Of a DNA stretch of 11,820 nucleotides, positions 1 through 6,753 are shown piece after piece. Under the pieces are notes generated by a model, which ran no database searches, had not been told where the DNA came from, and saw nothing but the letters and a program-made list of their open reading frames with translations. The first letter of the stretch is position 1. Each line of letters opens with the position of its first letter. The DNA comes from Candidatus Poribacteria bacterium. GTDB lineage: Bacteria > Poribacteria > WGA-4E > UBA9662. The DNA is taken from positions 36,149 to 47,968 of the forward strand of contig PACG01000114.1 in NCBI GenBank assembly GCA_002699335.1, given 5' to 3'. The position numbers and the translations under genes were made by a program.

Positions 1-857
1 GCTAGGTAGGACCGCATCACTGCGCTCATCTGGTGGTCGGCGTCCGGGTCGTAAAAAACGTTATTGCCGCTATCATCCCACAGCGATTGATGCAGATGCC
101 CACTTTGACCCGGATACTCGGAACTCCACTTGGCCATGAAGGTGGCCATCAGATCATTTCGCTGGGCCACAACCTTGATGAAGGTCTTGAAGAGGGCGGC
201 TTTATCGGCGGCGGCCAAGCCTTCATCCACGCTGATGGCGGCCTCGATAACGCCGGGCCCGGTTTCGGTATGAATGCCCTCCAATTCAAAGCTCATCTGT
301 TCAGCTGTATCGATCAGTAGGTGAAAGAGTTCGCTCTGGGCTGAACTGCGGATCATCGAATAGCCGAACATACCGGGCGTAAAGGGGGTTAGCGCTCGAT
401 ATTTCTTCTGACGAACAGTGGCCGGTGTCTCCCGGAACAAGAAGAACTCGTACTCAAAAGCGGCCCGAACGGTGTAGCTCATTCGTTGCGCTTGGCGCAG
501 AACGGTTTTTAGCAATTGCCGGGGGCAGACCGGATGGGGCTGGCCGTTGCTGTCAGCAAAGTCGGCGACGAAGAGTCGGGTCGTCGGTTCCCACGGAATC
601 TGACGACAAGAACTCAGGTCGATCTGTGCTGGCGCATCTGGATAGCCGGTATGCCAACCGGTGACGGTGGGTTGATCGTAGAGTTCATCGACCAGATCCC
701 AGCCGAACACCACGTCGCAAAAACCGAATCCGCTTTCCAGTGCCGAGGCAAATTTCTTCAGATTAATATATTTACCTCGCATTACCCCGTCGACATCGAA
801 AATACCGACCTTGATCTTATTAACCCCCTCAGACTTTAGCTGCTCAATCATCTGCAT
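1..857 (-). CDS. Glutamine synthetase family protein (GlnA-like, gamma-glutamyl ligase), C-terminus cut off by window edge
   Basis: ATP-dependent ligase joining an amine (ammonia or a polyamine/amine) to the gamma-carboxyl of glutamate; cytoplasmic. About 285 codons are read without a stop and the frame runs off base 1, so roughly the last third is missing. An N-terminal beta-grasp domain contains VGIFDVDGVMRG (residues 17-28), and the catalytic domain begins near residue 110. Expected metal ligands are visible: E135 and E137 in FEYEF, E198 and E205 in HTETGPGVIE, and H254/H256 in SGHLHQSLWD. The 7-residue spacing E198-E205 and the PGVIE form (usual GlnA has a Gln after PG) point to a GlnA-like paralogue rather than housekeeping GlnA. 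Start ATG 857: an in-frame TGA lies upstream with no other start, and GGGG at 868-871 gives a 10-nt spacer; ATG 851 is an alternative. Family is sure, substrate is not. Confidence 0.93.
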   Translation of the reverse strand, partial: MQMIEQLKSEGVNKIKVGIFDVDGVMRGKYINLKKFASALESGFGFCDVVFGWDLVDELYDQPTVTGWHTGYPDAPAQIDLSSCRQIPWEPTTRLFVADFADSNGQPHPVCPRQLLKTVLRQAQRMSYTVRAAFEYEFFLFRETPATVRQKKYRALTPFTPGMFGYSMIRSSAQSELFHLLIDTAEQMSFELEGIHTETGPGVIEAAISVDEGLAAADKAALFKTFIKVVAQRNDLMATFMAKWSSEYPGQSGHLHQSLWDDSGNNVFYDPDADHQMSAVMRSYL

Positions 858-891
858 CTGATTTTCACCCCTTTCTTCGCCATCTATTCAT

Positions 892-1110
892 CTACTCTTC
901 GTCAGTGGTGTCAGAGACGCTCCCTCTGCCAACCGGCGTGGTCAGAATGAGGAATATCGGCCATTCAATTCTCTGAACTCGCTGTCGAACAAGCTCAAGA
1001 TCCTGTCGTATAGCTTGCAGCCCATTATAGCCTATTTGGGGCTGACCGTGCGACTTGGACTGAGGCAGATCACCAGACTGACTTAGCAACGATCCTTTGT
1101 CGCGTGACAT
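892..1110 (-). CDS. Possible small hypothetical protein (72 aa) upstream of the glutamine synthetase gene
   Basis: Not recognised. The frame begins at ATG 1110 preceded by GGAGG (1115-1119) with a 4-nt CCGA spacer. This is nearly the same arrangement as the sulfatase gene here (GGAGG, CCGT, ATG), which is the main reason to take it seriously. It ends 34 nt before the glutamine synthetase start, so the two could be co-transcribed. The product is polar at the N-terminus, has a charged helix-like stretch (GLQAIRQDLELVRQRVQRIEW), a short hydrophobic segment PIFLILTTPVG and an acidic tail. No signal peptide or known domain was seen. An in-frame ATG at 1125 is less well placed. It could be a chance frame. 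Confidence 0.33.
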   Translation of the reverse strand: MSRDKGSLLSQSGDLPQSKSHGQPQIGYNGLQAIRQDLELVRQRVQRIEWPIFLILTTPVGRGSVSDTTDEE

Positions 1111-1182
1111 TCGGCCTCCGACCATCAGCCACAGCGCTGATGCTGCCTCTAACGAAATTGCAATTACACCTTAAGCGTGTTA

Positions 1183-1206
1183 GAATCCCGATTTCGCGGG
1201 AATGGC
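1183..1206. repeat. Degenerate short palindromic repeat of the ATTCCCGCGAAAGCGGGAAT type
   Basis: On the minus strand this reads GCCATTCCCGCGAAATCGGGATTC, a near-palindrome with TCCCG/CGGGA arms. It resembles the widespread dispersed repeat with core ATTCCCGCG(n)GCGGGAAT found between genes in many bacteria. Only one convincing copy is in this window, and the assignment rests on likeness to a remembered consensus. Confidence 0.35.
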
Positions 1207-1232
1207 ATTAGAGGACAAATCATTCGCTTGTT

Positions 1233-1271
1233 ATTCCCAATTTGGTAGCAACGCGGCCTTGGTTTGGGAAT
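1233..1271. repeat. Inverted repeat ATTCCCAA / TTGGGAAT with 23-nt spacer
   Basis: Perfect 8-bp arms at 1233-1240 and 1264-1271 enclose 23 nt with further partial pairing (TTTGG against CC..GG). It may be the stem of a second decayed dispersed repeat, as the right arm GGGAATCC resembles the outer part of the neighbouring one. No U-tract follows, so it is not a good terminator. Confidence 0.35.
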
Positions 1272-1380
1272 CCACAGTTTTACCAATCGAGGTGTGCTGC
1301 TGACGGCACTCAAGAGTACTTTTGGTACAGAATTGAGTCGTAATTCCCCGGTGTAATCGTCGACCACTACCAAAAACTAC

Positions 1381-2200
1381 CAAATTTCGGATCTGCGAGA
1401 TCTAAGGGATTTGTTGCTGAACAAGGAAACACATACTGAGAAGTTGATTCGATGACATCAATTTGCCGAGTTAACCATCACCCACGCTTGCACTGAAACT
1501 CAAATCGAGCCCCCCCTATTACTGCGGATGATCAATCCGATTATCACACCTGAAATCTATCCCACAGCCAGAGCCTTCTTCCAGGAGTTAGTGGAACAAA
1601 ACCGTCAAACGCTGAAACAGAAAAAACTCCCGCCTCCTGATTTTTACTCTTCCAAGCAAAAAAATGCACTTCTGGATTTAATTGTCTTGCCACGTCTCCA
1701 GTTTTTTGCTATGATGAATACATAGAAATGTGCAGGAGCTACCAAGGCAAGAGGGATCACCACGCCACATTTATATAGATTTGGCCCACTACTTACCACA
1801 ATCTGGCTGGAGTGTTGTGGCCACCTGAGTCAAGTTTTCTATCGGTGGCTGGGATGGAGGAGAAATACCCAATGACAGGCAGGTAGAACAAGTTCTGGGA
1901 ATAGGGACCGGACTAACCCACATCTACGATTTCGGCACCTCGCTGGAAACTCGGGTTAAAAGGGTAGGAGTACAGAAAGACAAGCCGCTGAAAAGATAGC
2001 CGATTCTCTTATGGCACGGAACCAATTACCAGACGTAAAATGCGTGGATTGTGACCAGCCGAATCGATATGGAAGGAGCTTTGTGTAATCAACATGCGGA
2101 GAAACACCCACACGATGATTATGGAGAACCAATGCCGCTGGTAAACTTACCCTGGGTGAGGAAGTGTGGCTACAACGGATCTGCCGAACCGCCCTACTGA
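1381..2200 (+). pseudogene. Decayed gene related to plasmid pRiA4b ORF-3-like proteins with C-terminal zinc-ribbon-like segment
   Basis: A coherent protein can be read only by changing frame. From 1381 the first frame gives a helical region (for example TPEIYPTARAFFQELVEQ, then LKQKKLPPPDF) interrupted by TGA at 1453 and ended by TAG at 1723. From about 1727 a second frame gives HIYIDLAHYLPQSGW, a TGA at 1826, then VLGIGTGLTHIYDFGTSLE and TAG at 1997. From about 2008 the first frame gives MARNQLPDVKCVDCDQP. From about 2075 the second frame gives ALCNQHAEKH and VRKCGYNG, ending at TGA 2198. The YDFG segment followed by CxxC...CxxH and a final CGYxG is the pattern I associate with pRiA4b ORF-3-like proteins, whose function is unknown. 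With three internal stops and three frame changes it cannot encode a full product. The left boundary is uncertain. It ends 21 nt before the first oxygenase gene. Confidence 0.6.
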
Positions 2201-2212
2201 GTTATAACGAAA

Positions 2213-2218
2213 AAGGAG
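2213..2218 (+). promoter_or_regulatory. Ribosome binding site AAGGAG with two tandem ATG starts
   Basis: AAGGAG lies 3 nt before ATG 2222 and 6 nt before ATG 2225. The other genes of the cluster use this motif at 6 nt, so the second ATG (2225) is probably the main start and the annotated protein one residue too long. Confidence 0.6.
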
Positions 2219-2221
2219 TTT

Positions 2222-3055
2222 ATGATGCCAATTACAGATGCTCTGCCCGAACTAAATCGGAAACTGCAGTTCTTTCCTGTTAAAAACGATCGCCCGCAAA
2301 AGTTGCGTCAGGATCAAATACAGCAATACAACCAGAAGGGATATATCTGCCCGCTGGACGTGTTTTCTGCCGACGAAATTGCGGAGCACCGAGCCTACTT
2401 CGACCAATTGATAGAAAAAGCGGTAGCGCTTGGTTGGAACAACTACTCCATTAACGGTTGGCAGGCTAAGTGTCCTGGCATTTACGATCTGGTTATGGAC
2501 AACCGAATTTTGGACTATGTCCAGGATCTGTTGGGTGAGAACCTGGTTTGTTGGGCCACCCACTATTTCTGTAAGATACCAGGCGATACCCAGCGGGTCA
2601 GTTGGCATCAGGACGCCTCCTATTGGCCATTGACACCTAGTAAGACGGTAACTGTTTGGTTAGCTATCGACGATGCTGATACGGGGAATAGTGCCATGCA
2701 AATCATTCCTCAGTCACATCGACATGGTCAAATCGCATTTGAACGGAGTAAGGCTGAGGAGCAAAATGTCCTCGGCCAAACGGTGACTAACCCTGAAAAT
2801 TACGGTCAGGCGCCAGTGGTTTTAGAGATGAAAGCAGGCCAAATTTCCCTCCATTCGGATCTCCTGCTACACAGTTCTGAACCCAACACCTCCGACCGCC
2901 GTCGCTGTGGCTTGACCATGCGGTTCATTCCGCCCGAAGTTCGTGCCTTGAATCAGTGGAACCAAAATTCGATTATGGCCCGTGGTCAAGATCCATCTAG
3001 TCACTGGCTTGCCGCTCCGCGACCAACAACCGACCAGATACCTGAACGTAACTAA
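2222..3055 (+). CDS. Phytanoyl-CoA dioxygenase (PhyH) family Fe(II)/2-oxoglutarate oxygenase, canonical metal site
   Basis: Cytoplasmic non-haem iron oxygenase of 276-277 aa, normal for the family. It is expected to hydroxylate an organic substrate using O2 and 2-oxoglutarate, releasing succinate and CO2. The iron-binding HxD is H129-Q-D131 in SWHQDASYWPL. The distal histidine is H217 in LLLHSSEPN. The 2-oxoglutarate-anchoring arginine is probably R228, 11 residues later in SDRRRCGLTMRF. A helical N-terminal cap (residues 28-70) contains LRQDQIQQYNQKGYICPLDVFS, trimmed here to LRQDQIQQYNQKGY. No signal peptide or membrane segment. It is the first gene of a tight plus-strand cluster and starts 21 nt after a pseudogene, so its promoter must lie inside that decayed sequence. 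Family is near certain. The substrate is unknown, and 'phytanoyl-CoA' is a family name, not a prediction. Confidence 0.94.
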   Translation: MMPITDALPELNRKLQFFPVKNDRPQKLRQDQIQQYNQKGYICPLDVFSADEIAEHRAYFDQLIEKAVALGWNNYSINGWQAKCPGIYDLVMDNRILDYVQDLLGENLVCWATHYFCKIPGDTQRVSWHQDASYWPLTPSKTVTVWLAIDDADTGNSAMQIIPQSHRHGQIAFERSKAEEQNVLGQTVTNPENYGQAPVVLEMKAGQISLHSDLLLHSSEPNTSDRRRCGLTMRFIPPEVRALNQWNQNSIMARGQDPSSHWLAAPRPTTDQIPERN

Positions 3056-3061
3056 CCCTCC

Positions 3062-3082
3062 AAGTCGTTCGCACCACGACTT
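3062..3082 (+). repeat. Perfect 7-bp hairpin AAGTCGT / ACGACTT between the first oxygenase and the dehydrogenase
   Basis: Arms at 3062-3068 and 3076-3082 with a 7-nt loop, starting 7 nt after the stop codon. No T-run follows, so it is not a typical intrinsic terminator. It could protect or modulate an intercistronic mRNA end, or be chance. Confidence 0.35.
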
Positions 3083-3129
3083 CATATATGATGGAATTTC
3101 AAATAAAGGTTATAACCAAGGAGTAACCG

Positions 3130-4161
3130 ATGCCAAAAGAATTAATTGCTACTTCCCCTCGCCAAGCCGCTTTGCGGGAATATGAAGAACGAAACTTGGA
3201 AGCCGATGAAATTCGGATTCAGACCATTTTTTCATCACCCAAGCACGGCTCCGGTTTGCGTTCGTTTCGGGCTGATACCAAAGACTATACCTCGCCCTTT
3301 GATCGAAAACGGGGTATCCACCGTGGGCTACCGGCTAAACTATCATACCCGACACGGCTCGGTGACATGGCGGTTGGAGAGGTGATTGAGGTCGGCTCTG
3401 AAGTCAACCAGTGGCAGATTGGCAACCAGGTGTTTTCTCACTTGCCGATTCGGCAGACGCACACACTCAAGAGTCATCAGGTCGAGGCCGTTCCGACCGC
3501 CATGACTCCAGAAGCAATCGTTTATAGCGACCCGGCCGGAGTTGCCCTTTGTGCCATTCAAGCCAGCGAAATCATGCTGGGTAGTACAGTCGCTGTCTTT
3601 GGTTTGGGGGCGATTGGTCAAATGGCGGCACAACAAGCCAAACTACAGGGAGCACGTCGTGTCTTTGCTTCTGACCCGATTTCCATCCGTCGAGAACTAG
3701 CTGCCAAACACGGGGTCGATGTGGTTATTGACCCCATCGCTGACGATGCGGGGGAACTAATCCGGGATGAAACAGACAATGCGGGGGTCGATATCTCGAT
3801 TGAAGTCAGTGCGAACTATGCCGGCATGAACGACGCCATTCGTTCCACCGGTTATGCTGGTCGAATCGTTTCCGCCGCTTACTACGTCGGAGATTCCAGT
3901 ATCCTGAGTTTGGAAGGGGAGTGGCATCGCAACCAGTTGACGATTGTTTCTACCCGTGATGTTAATCCAACACTGAGAAACGCGCCCCGTTGGAGTACAG
4001 AACGTCTACACGCTGAAGCCTTTGATCTATTGAGAGAGGGTAAACTAGTTGTCGATGGACTGATTTACCCCATCGTGCCCTTTGAAGATTGTGTCGAAGC
4101 CTATTTGGCTACCGACCAGCGTCCGACCGAAAGTATAAAACTCGGAGTGCGCCACATTTAA
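3130..4161 (+). CDS. Medium-chain dehydrogenase/reductase (zinc-type alcohol dehydrogenase-like) lacking the usual zinc ligands
   Basis: Nicotinamide-dependent oxidoreductase of 343 aa, a normal MDR length, cytoplasmic. An N-terminal GroES-like domain (about 1-120) precedes a Rossmann domain with G158-L-G160-A-I-G163. Asp182, at the end of the second strand (VFASDP), suggests NAD(H) rather than NADP(H). The catalytic-zinc cysteine region reads SSPKHGSGL with no Cys, the GHE motif is replaced by GDM (residues 78-80), and the four-Cys structural zinc loop is absent. Only two cysteines (C141, C321) exist in the protein, so it probably works without zinc. AAGGAG at 3118-3123 gives a 6-nt spacer to ATG 3130. 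It lies 74 nt after the first oxygenase gene and 41 nt before the second, so co-transcription is likely. A plausible role is oxidising or reducing the product of a neighbouring oxygenase; that is inference. Confidence 0.9.
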   Translation: MPKELIATSPRQAALREYEERNLEADEIRIQTIFSSPKHGSGLRSFRADTKDYTSPFDRKRGIHRGLPAKLSYPTRLGDMAVGEVIEVGSEVNQWQIGNQVFSHLPIRQTHTLKSHQVEAVPTAMTPEAIVYSDPAGVALCAIQASEIMLGSTVAVFGLGAIGQMAAQQAKLQGARRVFASDPISIRRELAAKHGVDVVIDPIADDAGELIRDETDNAGVDISIEVSANYAGMNDAIRSTGYAGRIVSAAYYVGDSSILSLEGEWHRNQLTIVSTRDVNPTLRNAPRWSTERLHAEAFDLLREGKLVVDGLIYPIVPFEDCVEAYLATDQRPTESIKLGVRHI

Positions 4162-4202
4162 GTCTTGCATTCTTCTCAAACCAAAGAGGAGTTACCAAAA
4201 AC

Positions 4203-5132
4203 ATGTCAGAGAAAACACAAAATTCAGAGCCATCCAATCAAGACCCGTTCATATTCGATAACAACTGGGGCAATTGGGGCAAACTGCCACAAGATGCTAA
4301 CCGACTCACCACCACCAATGCCGATGGCGAACCCGTCGTGCCACTGACTGAAGAACAGAAGTTTGTTTTTGACACGCAGGGTTGGTTGATGATCCCCGGC
4401 TTGCTGAGTGAAGATGACCTTAAAGAGATGAGGGAATTCTGTTATCAACTGGTGAATGACAAAGAGGCTCTACCTCCCCATCAACAAACTCCCATTGCCG
4501 GGCCACTGGAAAAGCTAGTTGACCATCCTGTTGTGGTCGGTTTTTGCAATGAGTTCTTGGCCTATCCTGCTTTGTCTAGCGAAGAATATTACGGGTTTCG
4601 GTTTGAGACTAGTTTCCTATTGCATCGACAGAAAGGGATGGGGAAATTTGGGCCACATAACGGTAACGGTTCATGGCGACTACCGGGCAATTCGCACATT
4701 TACCGAACTGTTCCGGGCAAAGGTTACTCAGGTCTAACTCGCGTGGTGTGGGAACTCAACCCGGTTAAAAAGTTCGAAGGTGGTACTCTGTTTATCAACG
4801 GCAGTCACAAAGCTGCTTACAAATTACCGGAGTCGATTCGTGACATCGACTCTTCTTTGTGGGATAGCTATGAATGTCCGGCGGGATCAGTTCTTTTCTT
4901 TTCTGAGGCTACCACCCATAGCGCGCAAGCTTGGCAGAATGAGTCGGTTGACCGAGTTCCCATTTTCAACCAATATAACTCGATTGGTAGCCGATTTCAC
5001 TGGTGGGAACCACCTAAAGAACTGCTCGACCAGATGCCGCCGAAACGACGTTCTCTGTTCCGTCAAGCTTATTCTGAAGGGGCCAATACAGACCTCGAGA
5101 CCCATAACCTGTTTCAGCGGCCGATTGGTTAA
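4203..5132 (+). CDS. PhyH-fold Fe(II)/2-oxoglutarate oxygenase-like protein with HxG in place of HxD
   Basis: A 309-aa protein of the phytanoyl-CoA dioxygenase family, probably cytoplasmic. The double-stranded beta-helix core is recognisable: proximal histidine H152 in GPHNGNGSW, distal histidine H239 in SEATTHSAQ, and candidate 2-oxoglutarate arginine R251 in DRVPIFNQYN, 12 residues later. The acidic third iron ligand is missing: the position two after H152 is Gly154. In this enzyme class HxG or HxA is known from iron halogenases such as WelO5 and SyrB2, where chloride takes the vacant site, but it also occurs in non-catalytic or differently acting relatives. Start ATG 4203 was chosen because AGAGGAG at 4185-4191 precedes it (11-nt spacer). 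A longer frame from 4089 would overlap the dehydrogenase gene by 73 nt and lacks support. The gene lies 41 nt downstream of the dehydrogenase stop. Fold is sure, chemistry unknown. Confidence 0.9.
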   Translation: MSEKTQNSEPSNQDPFIFDNNWGNWGKLPQDANRLTTTNADGEPVVPLTEEQKFVFDTQGWLMIPGLLSEDDLKEMREFCYQLVNDKEALPPHQQTPIAGPLEKLVDHPVVVGFCNEFLAYPALSSEEYYGFRFETSFLLHRQKGMGKFGPHNGNGSWRLPGNSHIYRTVPGKGYSGLTRVVWELNPVKKFEGGTLFINGSHKAAYKLPESIRDIDSSLWDSYECPAGSVLFFSEATTHSAQAWQNESVDRVPIFNQYNSIGSRFHWWEPPKELLDQMPPKRRSLFRQAYSEGANTDLETHNLFQRPIG

Positions 5133-5386
5133 ATTAACGCCTTATCGCTGGAACTGAACCATTTTCCAAAGCGCTTCTGAGATAACAGAAAGATCATTGT
5201 TTCCACCAACGCCATAATCGTCAAAGCTGAAAACCCCTCGGGTGCTTGGCAGGCAGGAACTCAGCTTCAACTGCTGAATAAAATGGTTTAGAGGAGCGAA
5301 GAACAGAATATTGAGTCTTAGAACTGTCGTTTTTCAGATTCTTTACAGCAGAATGCTGATAAACTTTGAGCAGTACAACCGTGAGA

Positions 5387-5408
5387 GGGTTACTTGTTAA
5401 GCTAACCC
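5387..5408 (+). repeat. Bulged 9-bp hairpin in the leader of the oxidoreductase gene
   Basis: GGGTTA-CTT (5387-5395) pairs with AAG and TAACCC (5399-5401, 5403-5408) around a GTT loop, with C5402 bulged. No T-run follows. It overlaps the candidate -35 element, so it may be an operator-like site or an mRNA hairpin. Confidence 0.4.
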
Positions 5409-5424
5409 CTAGTAGATGTAAAAT
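5395..5424 (+). promoter_or_regulatory. Candidate sigma-70-type promoter for the oxidoreductase gene
   Basis: TTGTTA (5395-5400) and TAAAAT (5419-5424) are separated by 18 nt, about 40 nt upstream of ATG 5465. It is a reasonable match to TTGACA/TATAAT with one or two mismatches per box, but such matches occur by chance. Confidence 0.3.
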
Positions 5425-5464
5425 CTGTAATCATTTCGGCAAAGTTCTATAAAAGGAGTCTAAA

Positions 5465-6520
5465 ATGTCAGAAAAAAAATATCAGGTCGGAATTGTCGGT
5501 TCCGGTCGGATTGCCAATGCTCACGCTCAAGGCTATCAAGGTGTTGATGAGGTCGAGATCGTAGCCGCTGCCGACCCAGTTCAGAGCGTACTCGATAATT
5601 TCGGTCAGCAGTTCGGTATCGAAAACCGCTACCTCGACGCTCGTGAGATGTTAGCTCAGGAGGACTTAGACATCATTAGTGTAGCGACCTGGCACAAGCT
5701 TCACGCCCCGATGACGATTGCCGCTTGCGCTCAACAAGTCAAGGCTGTGTTATGCGAAAAACCGATGGCGACCTCACTCAGCGAATGCCACGAGATGATG
5801 ACGGTGGCCCAACGCAACAACGTTAAAGTGGCCATTGCCCACCAACGCCGTTTCAATTCCGCCTGGACGGATGCGCGTCAGTTGATCGCTGAGGGTGCGA
5901 TTGGTGAACCGAAGCAGATTGTGTGTCGGGGCGGCCAAGGGTTGCTCAACGACTGCTCCCATCTGTTCGATATGATGCGCTATGTGCTGAGCGATCCCCG
6001 AGCAGAGTGGGTCATCGGTAATGTGGAGCGCAAGACCGAGCGGTACGAAAGGGAGACACCGATTGAAGACCGAAGCGCCGGTATCATCGGTTTTGAAGGC
6101 GGTTGCATCGGAATGCTGCTGCAGGAGATTGCGGGTCCCAATTACCAGGGCGGCATAATTTACGGTTCCGACGGTATCATCGATTTAACTGAACAGAGAG
6201 CGCGACTGTTAAATAACAAAGCAACCGATTGGGAAGATCGGCCCTCTGACGGTTCTAATCAGCATGTGGCCCAAGCGCGGGAACTGGTTGACTGGATAGA
6301 GGATCGAACAGTACACCGGGGGCAAGCTGAACACGGCATGGCCGCTGTAGAGATCATCATGGCCATCTACGAGTCAGCCAGAATGCACGAAGTGGTTCAG
6401 ATGCCGGTCCGAACCTACTGTTCTCCCCTCGAACTGATGATCGATAACGGGGACCTACCGGTTGAACGCCCCGGCCGTTACGACATTCGATCGTTCCTGT
6501 TGCACGGCGAAGAGATGTAA
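5465..6520 (+). CDS. Gfo/Idh/MocA family NAD(P)-dependent oxidoreductase
   Basis: A 351-aa cytoplasmic oxidoreductase of the family acting on sugars, inositols and related polyols. The N-terminal Rossmann fold has GIVGSGRIANAH (residues 9-20; GxGxxA). The signature CEKPMA is at 97-102, with Lys99 in the usual catalytic position. The C-terminal alpha/beta domain supplies NDCSHLFDMMRY (162-173), with H166 and D169 as the expected catalytic pair. Length is usual. AGGAG (5454-5458) with a 6-nt spacer precedes ATG 5465, matching the dehydrogenase gene upstream. It lies 332 nt after the HxG oxygenase gene on the same strand, with a possible promoter of its own, so it may be co-regulated rather than strictly co-transcribed. 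It is convergent with the minus-strand membrane-protein gene. The substrate cannot be told; a sugar-like compound is the family expectation. Confidence 0.94.
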   Translation: MSEKKYQVGIVGSGRIANAHAQGYQGVDEVEIVAAADPVQSVLDNFGQQFGIENRYLDAREMLAQEDLDIISVATWHKLHAPMTIAACAQQVKAVLCEKPMATSLSECHEMMTVAQRNNVKVAIAHQRRFNSAWTDARQLIAEGAIGEPKQIVCRGGQGLLNDCSHLFDMMRYVLSDPRAEWVIGNVERKTERYERETPIEDRSAGIIGFEGGCIGMLLQEIAGPNYQGGIIYGSDGIIDLTEQRARLLNNKATDWEDRPSDGSNQHVAQARELVDWIEDRTVHRGQAEHGMAAVEIIMAIYESARMHEVVQMPVRTYCSPLELMIDNGDLPVERPGRYDIRSFLLHGEEM

Positions 6521-6529
6521 ATCAGAGGA

Positions 6530-6576
6530 GTGAATGTGGAATTGTGAATGGCGAAAATTCCTAATTCTACATTCAC
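6530..6576. repeat. 14-bp inverted repeat with internal heptamer repeats, downstream of the oxidoreductase gene
   Basis: GTGAATGTGGAATT (6530-6543) pairs with AATTCTACATTCAC (6563-6576) apart from one G-T position, around a 19-nt loop. GTGAATG is repeated directly at 6544-6550. It starts 10 nt after the stop codon and lies between convergent genes, so it may end or stabilise transcripts, although no U-tract follows. The heptamer pattern resembles dispersed GTGAATT-type intergenic repeats and could be a mobile palindromic unit. Confidence 0.55.
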
Positions 6577-6753
6577 TATTCGTTCTACCTTCAGTTGGTC
6601 TACTTCTTAGTCGAGGCGTGCAAATTTAGCTTACCTTTTTGGCCTCTGAATGGTAACCGCTGTTGATGCTTGGCAACCAAGTTCGTGGATGATCTGCAGA
6701 TGTAGTCTTGGTGGTGAGGAGAATAACGCCCGTCGCTTTAGGCTAATCGGCTC

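Larger units (their letters stand above)
1111..1380. other. Intergenic region, 270 nt, no supported gene
   Basis: Between the minus-strand small ORF and the plus-strand pseudogene. It holds two imperfect inverted repeats (listed separately) and no convincing promoter. A minus-strand frame at 1164-1373 contains VVVDDYTGEL, superficially like an integrase motif, but nothing around it supports a transposase. Confidence 0.5.
5133..5464 (+). other. Intergenic region, 332 nt, leader of the Gfo/Idh/MocA gene
   Basis: No gene is supported: all frames have frequent stops, and the longest open stretch (near 5190-5290) matches nothing I recognise. It contains a hairpin (5387-5408) and a possible promoter (5395-5424) near its right end. 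No terminator with a U-tract follows the second oxygenase gene, so read-through into the oxidoreductase gene remains possible. Confidence 0.55.

Noticed and set aside
33..839. Plus-strand frames over the glutamine synthetase region
   Set aside because: They are antisense to a frame with clear family motifs and show none themselves.
1164..1373. Minus-strand frame containing VVVDDYTGEL, reminiscent of integrase catalytic-core motifs
   Set aside because: No other integrase feature in any frame nearby, and the rest of the frame is unrelated; probably chance.
1381..2200. Possibility that TGA stops in the pseudogene are recoded (alternative code or selenocysteine)
   Set aside because: TAG codons and frame changes occur too, and neighbouring intact genes use ordinary code; decay is simpler.
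4089..4202. N-terminal extension of the second oxygenase gene to an ATG at 4089
   Set aside because: It would overlap the dehydrogenase gene by 73 nt, lacks a ribosome binding site and adds sequence unlike the family; ATG 4203 has AGAGGAG.
6533..6628. Short 31-codon plus-strand frame with a hydrophobic stretch after AGAGGAG
   Set aside because: The spacer is only 2 nt and the frame is made largely of the inverted repeat, so it is likely incidental.
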